From Bacteroidales bacterium M8 (GTDB lineage Bacteria > Bacteroidota > Bacteroidia > Bacteroidales > Muribaculaceae): 64,000 nucleotides of DNA. Positions 54,961 to 63,214 of the stretch are shown in pieces. The notes below the pieces were generated by a model. The model saw only the letters and a list, made by a program, of their open reading frames with translations, did not search any database and was not told where the DNA came from. The stretch spans positions 62,001 to 126,000 of the forward strand of contig LUJS01000035.1 in the NCBI GenBank assembly GCA_001689495.1. Direction: 5' to 3'. Every line of letters starts with the position of its first letter. Position 1 is the first letter of the stretch. Made by a program: the position numbers and the translations under genes.

Positions 54961-56612
54961 TGGCAAGATACAGCTATTCACGCCGCCGGTCATGGCCTGT
55001 CAGCATAGGCAAGGTCCGCATCGGCGGTGAAAATCCGGTGGCCGTCCAGTCGATGACATCGACATCGACCATGGACACCCCCGGCTCGGTGGCCCAGATT
55101 GAGCGCATCACCGATGCCGGAGGCGACATAGTGCGCCTGACCGCTCAGGGCGTGCGCGAGGCCGAGAATCTCGAGAAGATACGCGACATGGTCAGGGCCG
55201 ACGGCTATGACGTGCCGCTTGTGGCCGACATACATTTCAACCCCAAGGCAGCCTTCGCGGCGGCCTCGAGGGTCGAGAAGGTGCGCATAAACCCCGGCAA
55301 CTTCGTGGACCCCGGACGTGTGTTCAAGAAAATCGAATTCACCGACGAGGAATACGGCAACGAGATAAAGAAGATAGACGAGACGCTCGTGCCGCTGCTC
55401 GACATCTGCAAGGCCAACAGCACCGCGCTGCGCATTGGCGTGAATCACGGCTCGCTCTCAGACCGCATCATGAGCCGCTATGGCGACACCCCCGAGGGTA
55501 TGGTCGAGAGCGCGCTCGAGTTTCTGAGAGTCTGCCTGAAAAACGATTTCCGCGACGTGGTCATCTCCATCAAGGCATCCAACGTCGTGGTTATGACCCG
55601 CACCGTGCGTCTGATGGCCGAGGCCATGGATGCCGAGGGGATGCACTTCCCGCTGCATCTTGGCGTCACCGAGGCGGGCGATGCCGAAGACGGTCGCATC
55701 AAGAGTGCCATCGGCATAGGCTCGCTGCTGCTCGACGGGCTTGGCGACACAATCCGCGTGTCGCTTAGCGAGGACCCGGAGAACGAGATCGCCCCCGCCC
55801 GCTCCATACTGGCGCGCATCGGCGAGATTGCATCATGTCCCGTCGAGGTTCCCGAGGCTCCGGCACACGACCGTTCGCGCCGCCCCAGCCTTTGGAGCGC
55901 GCATGTGACCAGCGTCGACGGACTCGACTTCAAGTCCTCGGACCTCGAGGGCCTGATCGTGGCCGACCTGACAGTGCAGACGGCCGACGAGGTGATTGCC
56001 GCGATGGAGAAATTGCCCGAAAGTCCCGTCAGGCTGTCGGCATCGTGCGCCAACGGTGTCTTGCTGATGCGCTCGTTCATGGCCAAGGTGCGCGAGAAGG
56101 GGCTAATGAATCCCGTGATACTCCACTTCGACTATGCCGGAAAGGATGCCGGCGAGACAGCCATAGCCGCCTCGATAGATCTGGGCTCGATGCTGCTCGA
56201 CGGTTATGCCGACGCCGTGTCGCTGACCAATCCGGCCATGACGGACGAGGAGCTCGTCACCCTGAGCCTCAACATCCTTCAGGGCACCCGCCACCGCATC
56301 AGCAAGACCGAATACATAGCCTGTCCCGGCTGCGGACGCACGCTGTATAACCTTCAGGAGACGCTCAAGTCCATCAAGGAGGCGACCTCGCATCTCAAGG
56401 GACTCAAGATCGGCGTCATGGGCTGCATAGTCAACGGCCCTGGCGAGATGGCCGATGCAGACTACGGCTATGTCGGTGCCGGAGTGGGCCGCGTGAGCCT
56501 GTACAAGGGCAAGGAATGCATAATCCGCAATATCCCCGCCGAGGAGGCCATACCCGCGCTGATAAACCTGATAAAGGAGAACGGAGACTGGACAGAACCC
56601 GCCGAGAAATGA
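54960..56612 (+). CDS. ispG: 4-hydroxy-3-methylbut-2-enyl diphosphate synthase
   Basis: 4Fe-4S enzyme of the MEP isoprenoid pathway. 550 residues: TIM barrel starting near V-R-I-G-G-E-N-P-V-A-V-Q-S-M-T, an extra middle domain found in Bacteroidetes and plant enzymes that explains the size over the 370 of E. coli IspG, and the cluster domain with C455-P-G-C458 and C489 in G-C-I-V-N-G-P-G-E. It supplies the isoprenoid used for quinones and undecaprenyl carriers. Overlaps ribD by ATGA. Confidence 0.95.
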   Translation: MARYSYSRRRSWPVSIGKVRIGGENPVAVQSMTSTSTMDTPGSVAQIERITDAGGDIVRLTAQGVREAENLEKIRDMVRADGYDVPLVADIHFNPKAAFAAASRVEKVRINPGNFVDPGRVFKKIEFTDEEYGNEIKKIDETLVPLLDICKANSTALRIGVNHGSLSDRIMSRYGDTPEGMVESALEFLRVCLKNDFRDVVISIKASNVVVMTRTVRLMAEAMDAEGMHFPLHLGVTEAGDAEDGRIKSAIGIGSLLLDGLGDTIRVSLSEDPENEIAPARSILARIGEIASCPVEVPEAPAHDRSRRPSLWSAHVTSVDGLDFKSSDLEGLIVADLTVQTADEVIAAMEKLPESPVRLSASCANGVLLMRSFMAKVREKGLMNPVILHFDYAGKDAGETAIAASIDLGSMLLDGYADAVSLTNPAMTDEELVTLSLNILQGTRHRISKTEYIACPGCGRTLYNLQETLKSIKEATSHLKGLKIGVMGCIVNGPGEMADADYGYVGAGVGRVSLYKGKECIIRNIPAEEAIPALINLIKENGDWTEPAEK

Positions 56613-57559
56613 AGACCGATGCCACATACATGCGCCGGGCGCTCGAACTGGCGCGCCACGGCGAGCTCGATGCCTCGCCCAACCCGATGGTCGGAGCCGT
56701 AATCGTCGGCCCCGACGGTAGGATAATCGGCGAGGGATGGCACCGCCGCTGCGGCGAGGGCCATGCCGAGGTCAACGCCGTGGCCTCGGTGAGCGACAAG
56801 TCCCTGCTCAGGGACTCGACCATGTATGTCACCCTCGAACCGTGTGCCCACTATGGCAAGACCCCACCCTGCGCCCGCCTGATAACGGAGATGGGGATAC
56901 CCCGCGTCGTCATCGGTTGCAGGGACCCGTTTGCCAAAGTCGCGGGGCGCGGAATAGCCATGCTCGAGGAGGCCGGAGTGGAGGTGGAGGTCGGGATGCT
57001 CGAGAAAGAGTGTTTGGCGCTGAACGAGAAGTTCATGACCGCCCACACCCACCGACGCCCCTTCATAACCCTGAAGTGGGCCGAGAGCGCCGACGGATTT
57101 ATCGACGGACATATCTCGACCCCGCTCAACTCGACCGCCGTGCACCGTCTCAGGGCCACTCACGACGCCATTCTCGTCGGCAGCGGGACGTGGCTTGCCG
57201 ACAGACCGCGGCTCGACACAAGGCTCTTTGCCGGTAAATCGCCCCGCCGTGTCGTGCTCGACCGTCGCGGCCGAGTCACCGACGCCCCCGGAGATGTATT
57301 GATTATGAGCGGATACGACACCCTGCGCGAGGCCATGGAGAGGCTCTATGCCGAACATGGCATCACCTCGGTGCTCGTCGAGGGCGGAGCCGAACTGCAC
57401 CGCTCGTTCATGGCCGAAGGGCTTTGGGACCGCATGCGCATCGAACGCTCGGACAAGCCGACCAACGGGTCTGTCAAGGCCCCGACATTGCCGTCGGACA
57501 TCAGAATCGAGAGCATGACCAAAATAGACAATCACGACATAATAAACATAACCAAATGA
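56609..57559 (+). CDS. ribD: Bifunctional riboflavin biosynthesis deaminase/reductase
   Basis: Deaminates and reduces the pyrimidine intermediate of riboflavin synthesis. 316 residues: zinc deaminase domain with H52-A-E54, C79 and C88 (P-C-A-H-Y-G-K-T-P-P-C), then a reductase domain with L-K-W-A-E-S-A-D-G and V-L-V-E-G-G-A-E-L. Begins inside the ispG stop. The rest of the rib pathway is elsewhere. Confidence 0.95.
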   Translation: MKTDATYMRRALELARHGELDASPNPMVGAVIVGPDGRIIGEGWHRRCGEGHAEVNAVASVSDKSLLRDSTMYVTLEPCAHYGKTPPCARLITEMGIPRVVIGCRDPFAKVAGRGIAMLEEAGVEVEVGMLEKECLALNEKFMTAHTHRRPFITLKWAESADGFIDGHISTPLNSTAVHRLRATHDAILVGSGTWLADRPRLDTRLFAGKSPRRVVLDRRGRVTDAPGDVLIMSGYDTLREAMERLYAEHGITSVLVEGGAELHRSFMAEGLWDRMRIERSDKPTNGSVKAPTLPSDIRIESMTKIDNHDIINITK

Positions 57560-58119
57560 ACATCAGACCCGCAACACCCGCCGACGCACGCCTGATAGCA
57601 CAGTCTGTCACCGAGGCAATCGGCGCGGAAATAACCGAAAGCCTTGCAGGTGAAAACCATACCCGCGAGGATGTGATCGACATGTTCGAGTCGCTGGCAC
57701 GACGCGACGACACCCAGTACAGCTATCTCAACACCCTCGTCGTCGAGGACGACATGGGCGAAGCCGCCGGAGTGTGCGTGGCATACGACGGAGCCGGACT
57801 GCACGAAATGCGCCAGCTGTTCTTTGCCGCCGCCAAGGAATATCTTGGCCGCGACATGACCGCGATGGAGGACGAATGCACGCCCGACGAGTTCTATCTC
57901 GACACGCTTGCCGTGGTCCCCGCCCGCAGGGGCCGCGGATATGCGCAGGCGCTGATACAGGCCACTGCCGAACGTGCCCGCGAATGTGGCAAGCCCCTCG
58001 GACTGCTGGTCGAGAAGGAGAATCATCCCGCAAGGGCACTCTACGAGAAGAGCGGATTCAGCTTCTTTGACGAGAGGCCCTTTGCCTTCGTGATGATGGA
58101 CCACCTGAGAATGGCCTGA
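57556..58119 (+). CDS. GNAT-family N-acetyltransferase
   Basis: Acetyltransferase of 187 residues. Motif A reads V-P-A-R-R-G-R-G-Y-A-Q-A-L (acetyl-CoA pyrophosphate loop) near residue 125, motif B N-H-P-A-R-A-L-Y-E-K-S-G-F. The substrate is unknown. Starts inside the ribD stop (ATGA), so it is the last gene of the 47.4-58.1 kb block and is followed by a terminator. Confidence 0.85.
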   Translation: MNIRPATPADARLIAQSVTEAIGAEITESLAGENHTREDVIDMFESLARRDDTQYSYLNTLVVEDDMGEAAGVCVAYDGAGLHEMRQLFFAAAKEYLGRDMTAMEDECTPDEFYLDTLAVVPARRGRGYAQALIQATAERARECGKPLGLLVEKENHPARALYEKSGFSFFDERPFAFVMMDHLRMA

Positions 58120-58140
58120 GAAATTCGGATTACAACAATG

Positions 58141-58180
58141 ACAAAAGCGTGCGGCCCTTGCGAGTGCCACACGCTTTTTT
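58141..58180. terminator. Terminator closing the 47.4-58.1 kb block
   Basis: A/T-flanked stem 58141-58151 with 58170-58182 (about 9 bp), followed by T6; its A-run on the left makes it usable from both strands. Confidence 0.75.
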
Positions 58181-58209
58181 GTCGTGATGTGTGTTTTTGA
58201 ATCTTCCTG

Positions 58210-58662
58210 TCAGTCGAGATGGCCTATGAAGATGCCGTCCTGATCGAACTGCAGCTCGAGACCGTTGGTCAGCTCGATCTCATATCCGGGGGCATTGCGG
58301 GTTATCTCGTTGATGTAATATGCGGGGAAGTTTGCCTCGACATAGAGCCAGATAGGTGTGGGGACGATGCCCTGAGGGACAGAGTTCTGGGGAGGAGCAG
58401 AGACGTCGACCCACTGGCCGGCGGCATCAAACTCTATCTCGTTGCCGGTGGCGAGGAGCACCTCGTAGACGGTTCCGGCATGTTCGTCATCGCGGACGAC
58501 CTTGACGGCCTTGTCGCTGGGGAAATATGTCGAGATGAACTCCTGAGCGGGCTTCGGAAGCATGTCGTATGACATGGGCACATCCTTGTCGTCGTCATCC
58601 TTGCAGCTCCATACCATCACGGCTATGAGGCTGACAAAAAGAAGCATAATAGTCTTTTTCAT
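58210..58662 (-). CDS. PepSY-like lipoprotein
   Basis: Lipoprotein of 150 residues with a lipobox ending V-W-S-C (Cys 20) and then an acidic D-D-D-D-K linker. Two PepSY-like repeats follow (P-K-P-A-Q-E-F-I-S-T-Y-F-P with E-V-L-L-A-T-G-N-E-I-E-F-D, and W-L-Y-V-E-A-N-F-P with Y-E-I-E-L-T-N-G-L-E-L-Q-F-D). Such proteins are common in Bacteroidales with unknown function, possibly protease inhibition. 74 bp behind cysK. Confidence 0.8.
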   Translation of the reverse strand: MKKTIMLLFVSLIAVMVWSCKDDDDKDVPMSYDMLPKPAQEFISTYFPSDKAVKVVRDDEHAGTVYEVLLATGNEIEFDAAGQWVDVSAPPQNSVPQGIVPTPIWLYVEANFPAYYINEITRNAPGYEIELTNGLELQFDQDGIFIGHLD

Positions 58663-58736
58663 AATGTAGTGTTTGTTTTGTAATCTATGACTATATTACA
58701 AACACACATTATAAAAAGTTCAACCATTTTCACACA

Positions 58737-59669
58737 TCAGTCGCCGAACAGCGTGGTGGACAGGTATCTCTCGCCGGTGTCGGGCAAGAGGACGACGATG
58801 GTCTTACCCTCGTTTTCGGGCTGCCTTGCCAGAGCGATAGCCGCCGAGAACGCCGCGCCCGACGATATTCCGGCCAGTACCCCCTCGCGGCGAGCCAGCA
58901 TGCGCGCCGCGGCCTCGGCCTCGGGATAGCTCACGGGCATCACCGCATCGACCACCGAGGGGTCAAAGTTGCGCGGGACGAATCCGGCGCCTATCCCCTG
59001 CAGTTTGTGCGGGCCGGGCTTGCCACCCTCGAGCACGGGCGAGTCAGAGGGCTCGACGGCCACGATGCGCACCTCGGGATTCCGGGACTTGAGGCCGCGC
59101 CCTACACCGGTCAGCGTGCCTCCGGTGCCTACGCCGGCCACGAAGATGTCTACCTTTCCGTCGGTATCGTCCCATATCTCGACCGCGGTCGTGACCTCGT
59201 GACGGGCCGGGTTGGCGGGATTGTCAAACTGGCCGGGCATGAAGGCCCCCTCGTTTTCGGCAAGGATGGCCTCGGCGCGGGCTATCGCACCCTTCATGCC
59301 TTCGGCTCCCGGAGTCAGCACCAGCTCGGCGCCGAGGGCCTTGAGCAGGCTCATGCGCTCGCGGCTCATGGTCTCGGGCATGGTCAGGACGAGCCTGTAG
59401 CCCTTGATGGAGGCCACCCAAGCCAGACCTATGCCGGTGTTGCCGCTGGTGGGCTCGACAATCAGGCCGCCGGGCCTGAGGAGGCCGCGCTGTTCGGCAT
59501 CCTCGATCATAGCGAGTGCCACGCGATCCTTGACGCTGCCGCCGGGGTTGAACGATTCGAGCTTGACCAGCAGGCGGGCGCGTAGCCCTTCGGATGACTC
59601 GATGTTGCGGACTTCGAGCAGGGGGGTGTGCCCTATCAGTTCGATAAGAGAAGAGTGTATCTTTTTCAT
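58737..59669 (-). CDS. cysK: Cysteine synthase A
   Basis: PLP enzyme of 310 residues making cysteine from O-acetylserine and sulfide. Lysine K47 in N-P-G-G-S-V-K-D-R, the substrate loop T-S-G-N-T-G, and the phosphate-binding G-T-G-G-T in V-G-T-G-G-T-L. ATG at 59667-59669; an open-frame TTG two codons earlier is not needed. It sits 22 bp behind the SGNH gene and probably shares its promoter. Confidence 0.95.
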   Translation of the reverse strand: MKKIHSSLIELIGHTPLLEVRNIESSEGLRARLLVKLESFNPGGSVKDRVALAMIEDAEQRGLLRPGGLIVEPTSGNTGIGLAWVASIKGYRLVLTMPETMSRERMSLLKALGAELVLTPGAEGMKGAIARAEAILAENEGAFMPGQFDNPANPARHEVTTAVEIWDDTDGKVDIFVAGVGTGGTLTGVGRGLKSRNPEVRIVAVEPSDSPVLEGGKPGPHKLQGIGAGFVPRNFDPSVVDAVMPVSYPEAEAAARMLARREGVLAGISSGAAFSAAIALARQPENEGKTIVVLLPDTGERYLSTTLFGD

Positions 59670-59691
59670 TTTCAAAACGTGTTTTTTAATG

Positions 59692-60372
59692 TCAGCGCCC
59701 GATGGCAGAGGTCACTTGACGCGCTATCGACTCCATGCCGCGTACCGACGGATGCCCCGACTGCTTGTCGATGTCGCTCAATGTTATCACGGGCACTTCA
59801 TAATGCTTGCATACTGTAATAACAGATTCGTTGATTTCGGGTTTAAGCTCGGTGTTGAGAATGAAGTATATCTTGGCGTCGGCATATCTGTCCCTGAGGC
59901 CGTCCATCAGCCGGGCCATGGCCGGGCGGAACGAGTAGAGCTGTTCGTCGGTCCAGTCGGCCCAGACATACTCGCCTATCGGCGAGCCTGCCCACGAGTC
60001 GTTGGTACCGCCGAAGACAAGAATTATGTCGGGGTCGCCAAGATTGTCCATGCGCGTGATGAAGGCACGGTCGGTATAGTCGACACCCTTATAACCTGTA
60101 CGGCAGACGGTTGCACCCGAATATGAGTTGTTGACCCCGAGTCTGTATGGCGCATCGCCGGCAGTCATCAGTCCCCACCAAGTCTGCTGCATGCTGTCGA
60201 CATCGGTGGTCTTGACATGGCGTGGCGAATGATACCAGACGAGATTGGTGTCGGGCACGACATAGCCCTGAAATGTGGAATATGAGTCGCCCAGAATGGA
60301 AATGACCGGACGTTCGGAGCGCGCGCCCATCATTGTGAATAGCAACGCGATGAGTAGGAATATTTTTTTCAT
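59692..60372 (-). CDS. Secreted SGNH-family hydrolase
   Basis: Exported esterase-type protein of 226 residues. Signal peptide M-K-K-I-F-L-L-I-A-L-L-F, cleaved about residue 19. Block I G-D-S-Y-S with S30 as nucleophile, block III F-G-G-T-N-D, and the D/H pair in D-I-D-K-Q-S-G-H-P-S. Natural substrate unknown; carbohydrate deacetylation is common in this family. First gene of a pair with cysK. Confidence 0.88.
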   Translation of the reverse strand: MKKIFLLIALLFTMMGARSERPVISILGDSYSTFQGYVVPDTNLVWYHSPRHVKTTDVDSMQQTWWGLMTAGDAPYRLGVNNSYSGATVCRTGYKGVDYTDRAFITRMDNLGDPDIILVFGGTNDSWAGSPIGEYVWADWTDEQLYSFRPAMARLMDGLRDRYADAKIYFILNTELKPEINESVITVCKHYEVPVITLSDIDKQSGHPSVRGMESIARQVTSAIGR

Positions 60373-60377
60373 AATCG

Positions 60378-60385
60378 CAAAATTA
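60378..60385 (-). promoter_or_regulatory. -7 box of the SGNH-cysK pair
   Basis: Minus-strand TAATTTTG with only 5 nt between box and ATG, so the mRNA should be leaderless or nearly so. -33 unclear. Confidence 0.5.
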
Positions 60386-60429
60386 ACTCTTTTTTTTCGT
60401 GAATCGTTAGGAGTGTGACGCTTTTTTTG

Positions 60430-60437
60430 TAATTTTG
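60430..60437 (+). promoter_or_regulatory. -7 box of ilvE
   Basis: TAATTTTG 31 nt before the ATG, divergent from the SGNH promoter 44 bp away. Confidence 0.55.
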
Positions 60438-60468
60438 TCAAAACTAATAACCGCTAACCGCATAATAT

Positions 60469-61491
60469 ATGGACAAAGAGTTAGATTGGAAAAACCTCTC
60501 GTTCGGCTACATGCCGACTGACTATAACGTACGCTGTTATTACCGCGACGGGAAATGGGGCGATATTGAGGTATCGCAGAGCGAGGAAGTGAGCCTTCAC
60601 ATCGCCGCCACCTGTCTGCACTACGGTCAGGAAATTTTCGAAGGCCTCAAGGCTTTCAGGGGCAAGGACGGTAAGATCAGGGTGTTCCGCCTCGAGGAGA
60701 ACGCCAAGCGCATCCGCGAGTCTGCCAAAGGCATACTCATGGAGCCGCTGCCCGAAGAGAAGTTCCGCGAGATGGTGCTCAAGGTTGTCAAGCTCAACGA
60801 ACGGTTTGTGCCCCCCTACGGCTCGGGCGCATCACTCTATATCCGCCCCATCGAGCTGGGCATCTCGGCTCAGGTGGGCGTGAAACCCGCGCGCGAGTAT
60901 CTGTTCATGATTCTCGTCACCCCCGTGGGCCCCTACTTCAAGACCGGCTTCCGCCCCACCAACATCTGCATCATGCGCCAGTATGACCGCGTAGCACCCC
61001 GCGGCACGGGTCTGTGGAAGGTCGGCGGCAACTATGCCGCATCGCTCACCGCCGGCGAGCACGCACACGAGCTGGGATATTCGGCCGTGCTCTATCTCGA
61101 CCCCAAGGAGAAAAAGTACCTCGACGAGTGCGGTCCGGCCAACTTCATTGCCATCAAGGACGGCAAGTACATCACACCGGCCTCAGACTCGATCCTCCCC
61201 TCGATCACCAACAAGAGCCTGATGCAGCTGGCCGAGGACATGGGCATCCCCGTCGAGAGACGCCACATCACCGTGGACGAGCTCGAGACCATCGACGAGG
61301 CCGCAGCAGTGGGCACCGCAGCCGTGGCATCGCCCGTGGGCGAGATCGACGACCTCGACACCGGCAAGAAGTATATCGTATCTAAGGACGGCAACCCCGG
61401 CCCGATCGTGACGAAACTCTATGAGACACTGCGCGGCATCCAGTACGGCGACCTGCCCGACACGCACGGATGGTGCACAATCGTTGAATGA
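60469..61491 (+). CDS. ilvE: Branched-chain amino-acid aminotransferase
   Basis: Fold IV PLP transaminase for Leu, Ile and Val, 340 residues. The PLP lysine is K184 in G-L-W-K-V-G-G-N-Y-A-A-S; Y-G-Q-E-I-F-E-G-L-K-A-F near residue 52 and the C-terminal loop with A-V-G-T-A-A-V-A-S-P-V-G are typical. Overlaps the HD-domain gene by ATGA, so the two are coupled. Confidence 0.96.
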   Translation: MDKELDWKNLSFGYMPTDYNVRCYYRDGKWGDIEVSQSEEVSLHIAATCLHYGQEIFEGLKAFRGKDGKIRVFRLEENAKRIRESAKGILMEPLPEEKFREMVLKVVKLNERFVPPYGSGASLYIRPIELGISAQVGVKPAREYLFMILVTPVGPYFKTGFRPTNICIMRQYDRVAPRGTGLWKVGGNYAASLTAGEHAHELGYSAVLYLDPKEKKYLDECGPANFIAIKDGKYITPASDSILPSITNKSLMQLAEDMGIPVERRHITVDELETIDEAAAVGTAAVASPVGEIDDLDTGKKYIVSKDGNPGPIVTKLYETLRGIQYGDLPDTHGWCTIVE

Positions 61492-62033
61492 TGACTTATC
61501 AGGAACTCATTGAAAAATATTACCCGGCGGATACCCTCCGCCGGGCAATTTATTTGAAGCACTGCCGTGCCGTTGCCGACCTCGCGCTCGAGATAGCACG
61601 AGACAAGGACCTGTCGCTTGACGAGGACGACATCGAGGATGCCGCGATGCTGCACGACATAGGCATCTTCCTGACAGACGCGCCGTCGATAGACTGCCAC
61701 GGCACGGAACCGTACATACGCCACGGGCTGCTTGGCGCCGAGCTGCTGCGCCGCGAGGGCATGCCCGAGATATTTGCCCACGTGGCCGAGCGGCACACGG
61801 GCACCGGCATAACCCGCGAGGAGATAGAGGCGCAACATCTGCCCCTGCCTGAGGGTGACTACATGCCCGAAACGCTGCTCGAAAGGCTTGTGTGCTATGC
61901 AGACAAGTTCTATTCGAAGAGCGGAGACATGAAGCGCAAGTCCTTCGACAAGGTCGTGGCCTCGATGGAACGCCACTCGGAGGCCACCAAAGAGAGATTC
62001 CTCACGCTCAGCCGCGAGTTCGGCGTATATTAA
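61488..62033 (+). CDS. HD-domain phosphohydrolase
   Basis: Metal-dependent phosphohydrolase-like protein of 181 residues. HD signature: H25 in K-H-C-R-A-V, A-M-L-H-D-I-G near residue 55, further ligands in R-H-G-L-L-G-A-E-L-L and E-R-H-T-G-T-G, and a terminal D in C-Y-A-D-K-F-Y. Nucleotide or signalling-nucleotide hydrolysis is likely; substrate unknown. Two ATGs in tandem at the overlap with ilvE leave the start ambiguous by one codon. Confidence 0.85.
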   Translation: MMTYQELIEKYYPADTLRRAIYLKHCRAVADLALEIARDKDLSLDEDDIEDAAMLHDIGIFLTDAPSIDCHGTEPYIRHGLLGAELLRREGMPEIFAHVAERHTGTGITREEIEAQHLPLPEGDYMPETLLERLVCYADKFYSKSGDMKRKSFDKVVASMERHSEATKERFLTLSREFGVY

Positions 62034-62053
62034 GGCCAAGACTAAAACACGAA

Positions 62054-62104
62054 GACGGCCTGTCGGCGATGGCGCATCCATGCGTCCAGCCGACAGGCCG
62101 TCGT
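62054..62104. terminator. Strong terminator/hairpin after the HD gene
   Basis: Perfect 14-bp stem 62054-62067 with 62089-62102; the 21-nt loop contains a further 5-bp stem (62073-62077 with 62080-62084). Confidence 0.85.
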
Positions 62105-62243
62105 TATATCCGTATCTCTGTTCAGAGTGAATCAGGGGCAAAAGAAAAAGCTGGTCGCTCGCACATCAGCGGGCAATCAGCTTGAGCTTTCTGTAGGAAT
62201 GCCAAAACATTGTTCTGGCAGTCACTGTGTTGCGGCCTATCTA

Positions 62244-62444
62244 TTAGGCGTTAGCGGCAACAGAGTCAACAGCAGCGGCGCTATCAGCGGGAGCTACAGT
62301 GTCAACGACTGCCTCCTCAACGATAGTCTCCTCTACAGCAACTACGGTGTCGTTTGCAGCAGCCTCGGCAGCCTTGTCAGACGAACCGCAAGAGAAAAGA
62401 GATGCGCTGAAAGCAACAGCAGCAACTAAAACTAACTTCTTCAT
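62244..62444 (-). CDS. Small Ala/Val/Glu-rich lipoprotein
   Basis: Lipoprotein of 66 residues. Lipobox S-L-F-S-C (Cys 19) after M-K-K-L-V-L-V-A-A-V-A-F; the mature part is an almost pure mix of A, V, E, D, T and S with no aromatic residue. Such small lipoproteins are abundant in Bacteroidales and of unknown function. ATG at 62442-62444; the longer frame is rejected as it places 9 residues before the signal. Confidence 0.7.
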   Translation of the reverse strand: MKKLVLVAAVAFSASLFSCGSSDKAAEAAANDTVVAVEETIVEEAVVDTVAPADSAAAVDSVAANA

Positions 62445-62493
62445 TTTCTTGTTTGTTAAATTATTGAACAATATTTAAGCTTCAAAAACGCTA

Positions 62494-62524
62494 CAAAGGT
62501 AAGACAAATTTTTGACATACCAAA
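62494..62524 (-). promoter_or_regulatory. Consensus promoter of the small lipoprotein
   Basis: -33 TTTG at 62521-62524, 19-nt spacer, -7 TACCTTTG at 62494-62501; leader about 45 nt. Confidence 0.75.
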
Positions 62525-63154
62525 CTTTTTTTAGCTATTTTTTCGCGATAGATGATTTTTTAGTTAATTTCTGCAAATTATTGTATAATTCGTGAAACAA
62601 AATTAACAATCAGCACACATTTACGCCAATCGGGCATATAATTTGGGGGCTAAAAGTTGTTCCCCTAACGACCAACAAAAGTCACAAATTGACGAGCCCT
62701 CCTGATGGCCGGCAGGAACGGATCTGCATGAAATCAATACTAACACATATATTTATATAAGAGGGTCGGCAATCATCCCATTGATGGATCTGACCGCTCA
62801 AGACGACCGTGCGACTATCGGAAAGATACAGGCAGGGGATTCGGACAAATAAAGAACCGGAGCGCTTCTCACGAGGCACTCCGGAGATTTTATATGCACT
62901 ATTAAAAATATCACATGTAAATTTTCACCTTTAAGCGTTAGAATTTTCGTACGTTGACAGGTCATTGATTTTTTACACGCTGCAAAGTTATACAATATTC
63001 CCGTCAGTTCAATATATTTAGAGTGAAATCTAAACCCAATCTCAACAATCAAAATTATATATCATTGATTTACTGCATATTCCACACCAAACCCCAAATG
63101 GGTTATCTAAACAAAAATATATGCTTTATAAACCGAAAAGCACCGATTATAGAC
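62525..63154. other. About 630 bp without a convincing gene
   Basis: A/T-rich ends with a mixed-composition core (62640-62900). The short open frames here lack a plausible start or any family resemblance, and one crosses a promoter. The core contains an imperfect 9-bp stem (62857-62865 with 62876-62884) and GGGG/CCCC arms around 62647-62668. A minus-strand promoter at 62983-63013 would transcribe the whole core, so a non-coding RNA is possible; no Rfam-type family was recognised. Confidence 0.4.
62983..63013 (-). promoter_or_regulatory. Orphan promoter
   Basis: Minus strand: -33 ATTG at 63010-63013, 19-nt spacer, -7 TAACTTTG at 62983-62990. No coding region follows for more than 500 nt. Confidence 0.5.
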
Positions 63155-63190
63155 CAAAAACGGCCTCCGAAACAGTGTTCAGGAGGCCGT
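63155..63190 (-). terminator. Intrinsic terminator of the DUF1015 gene
   Basis: Perfect 9-bp stem 63160-63168 with 63182-63190, 13-nt loop, T5 on the minus strand. Confidence 0.85.
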
Positions 63191-63214
63191 CTGAATAATG
63201 TATTTTTGACAATA

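Noticed and set aside
62682..63052. Minus-strand frames of 65 and 84 codons near the orphan promoter
   Set aside because: The longer starts upstream of the promoter it would need; neither has a recognisable pattern.
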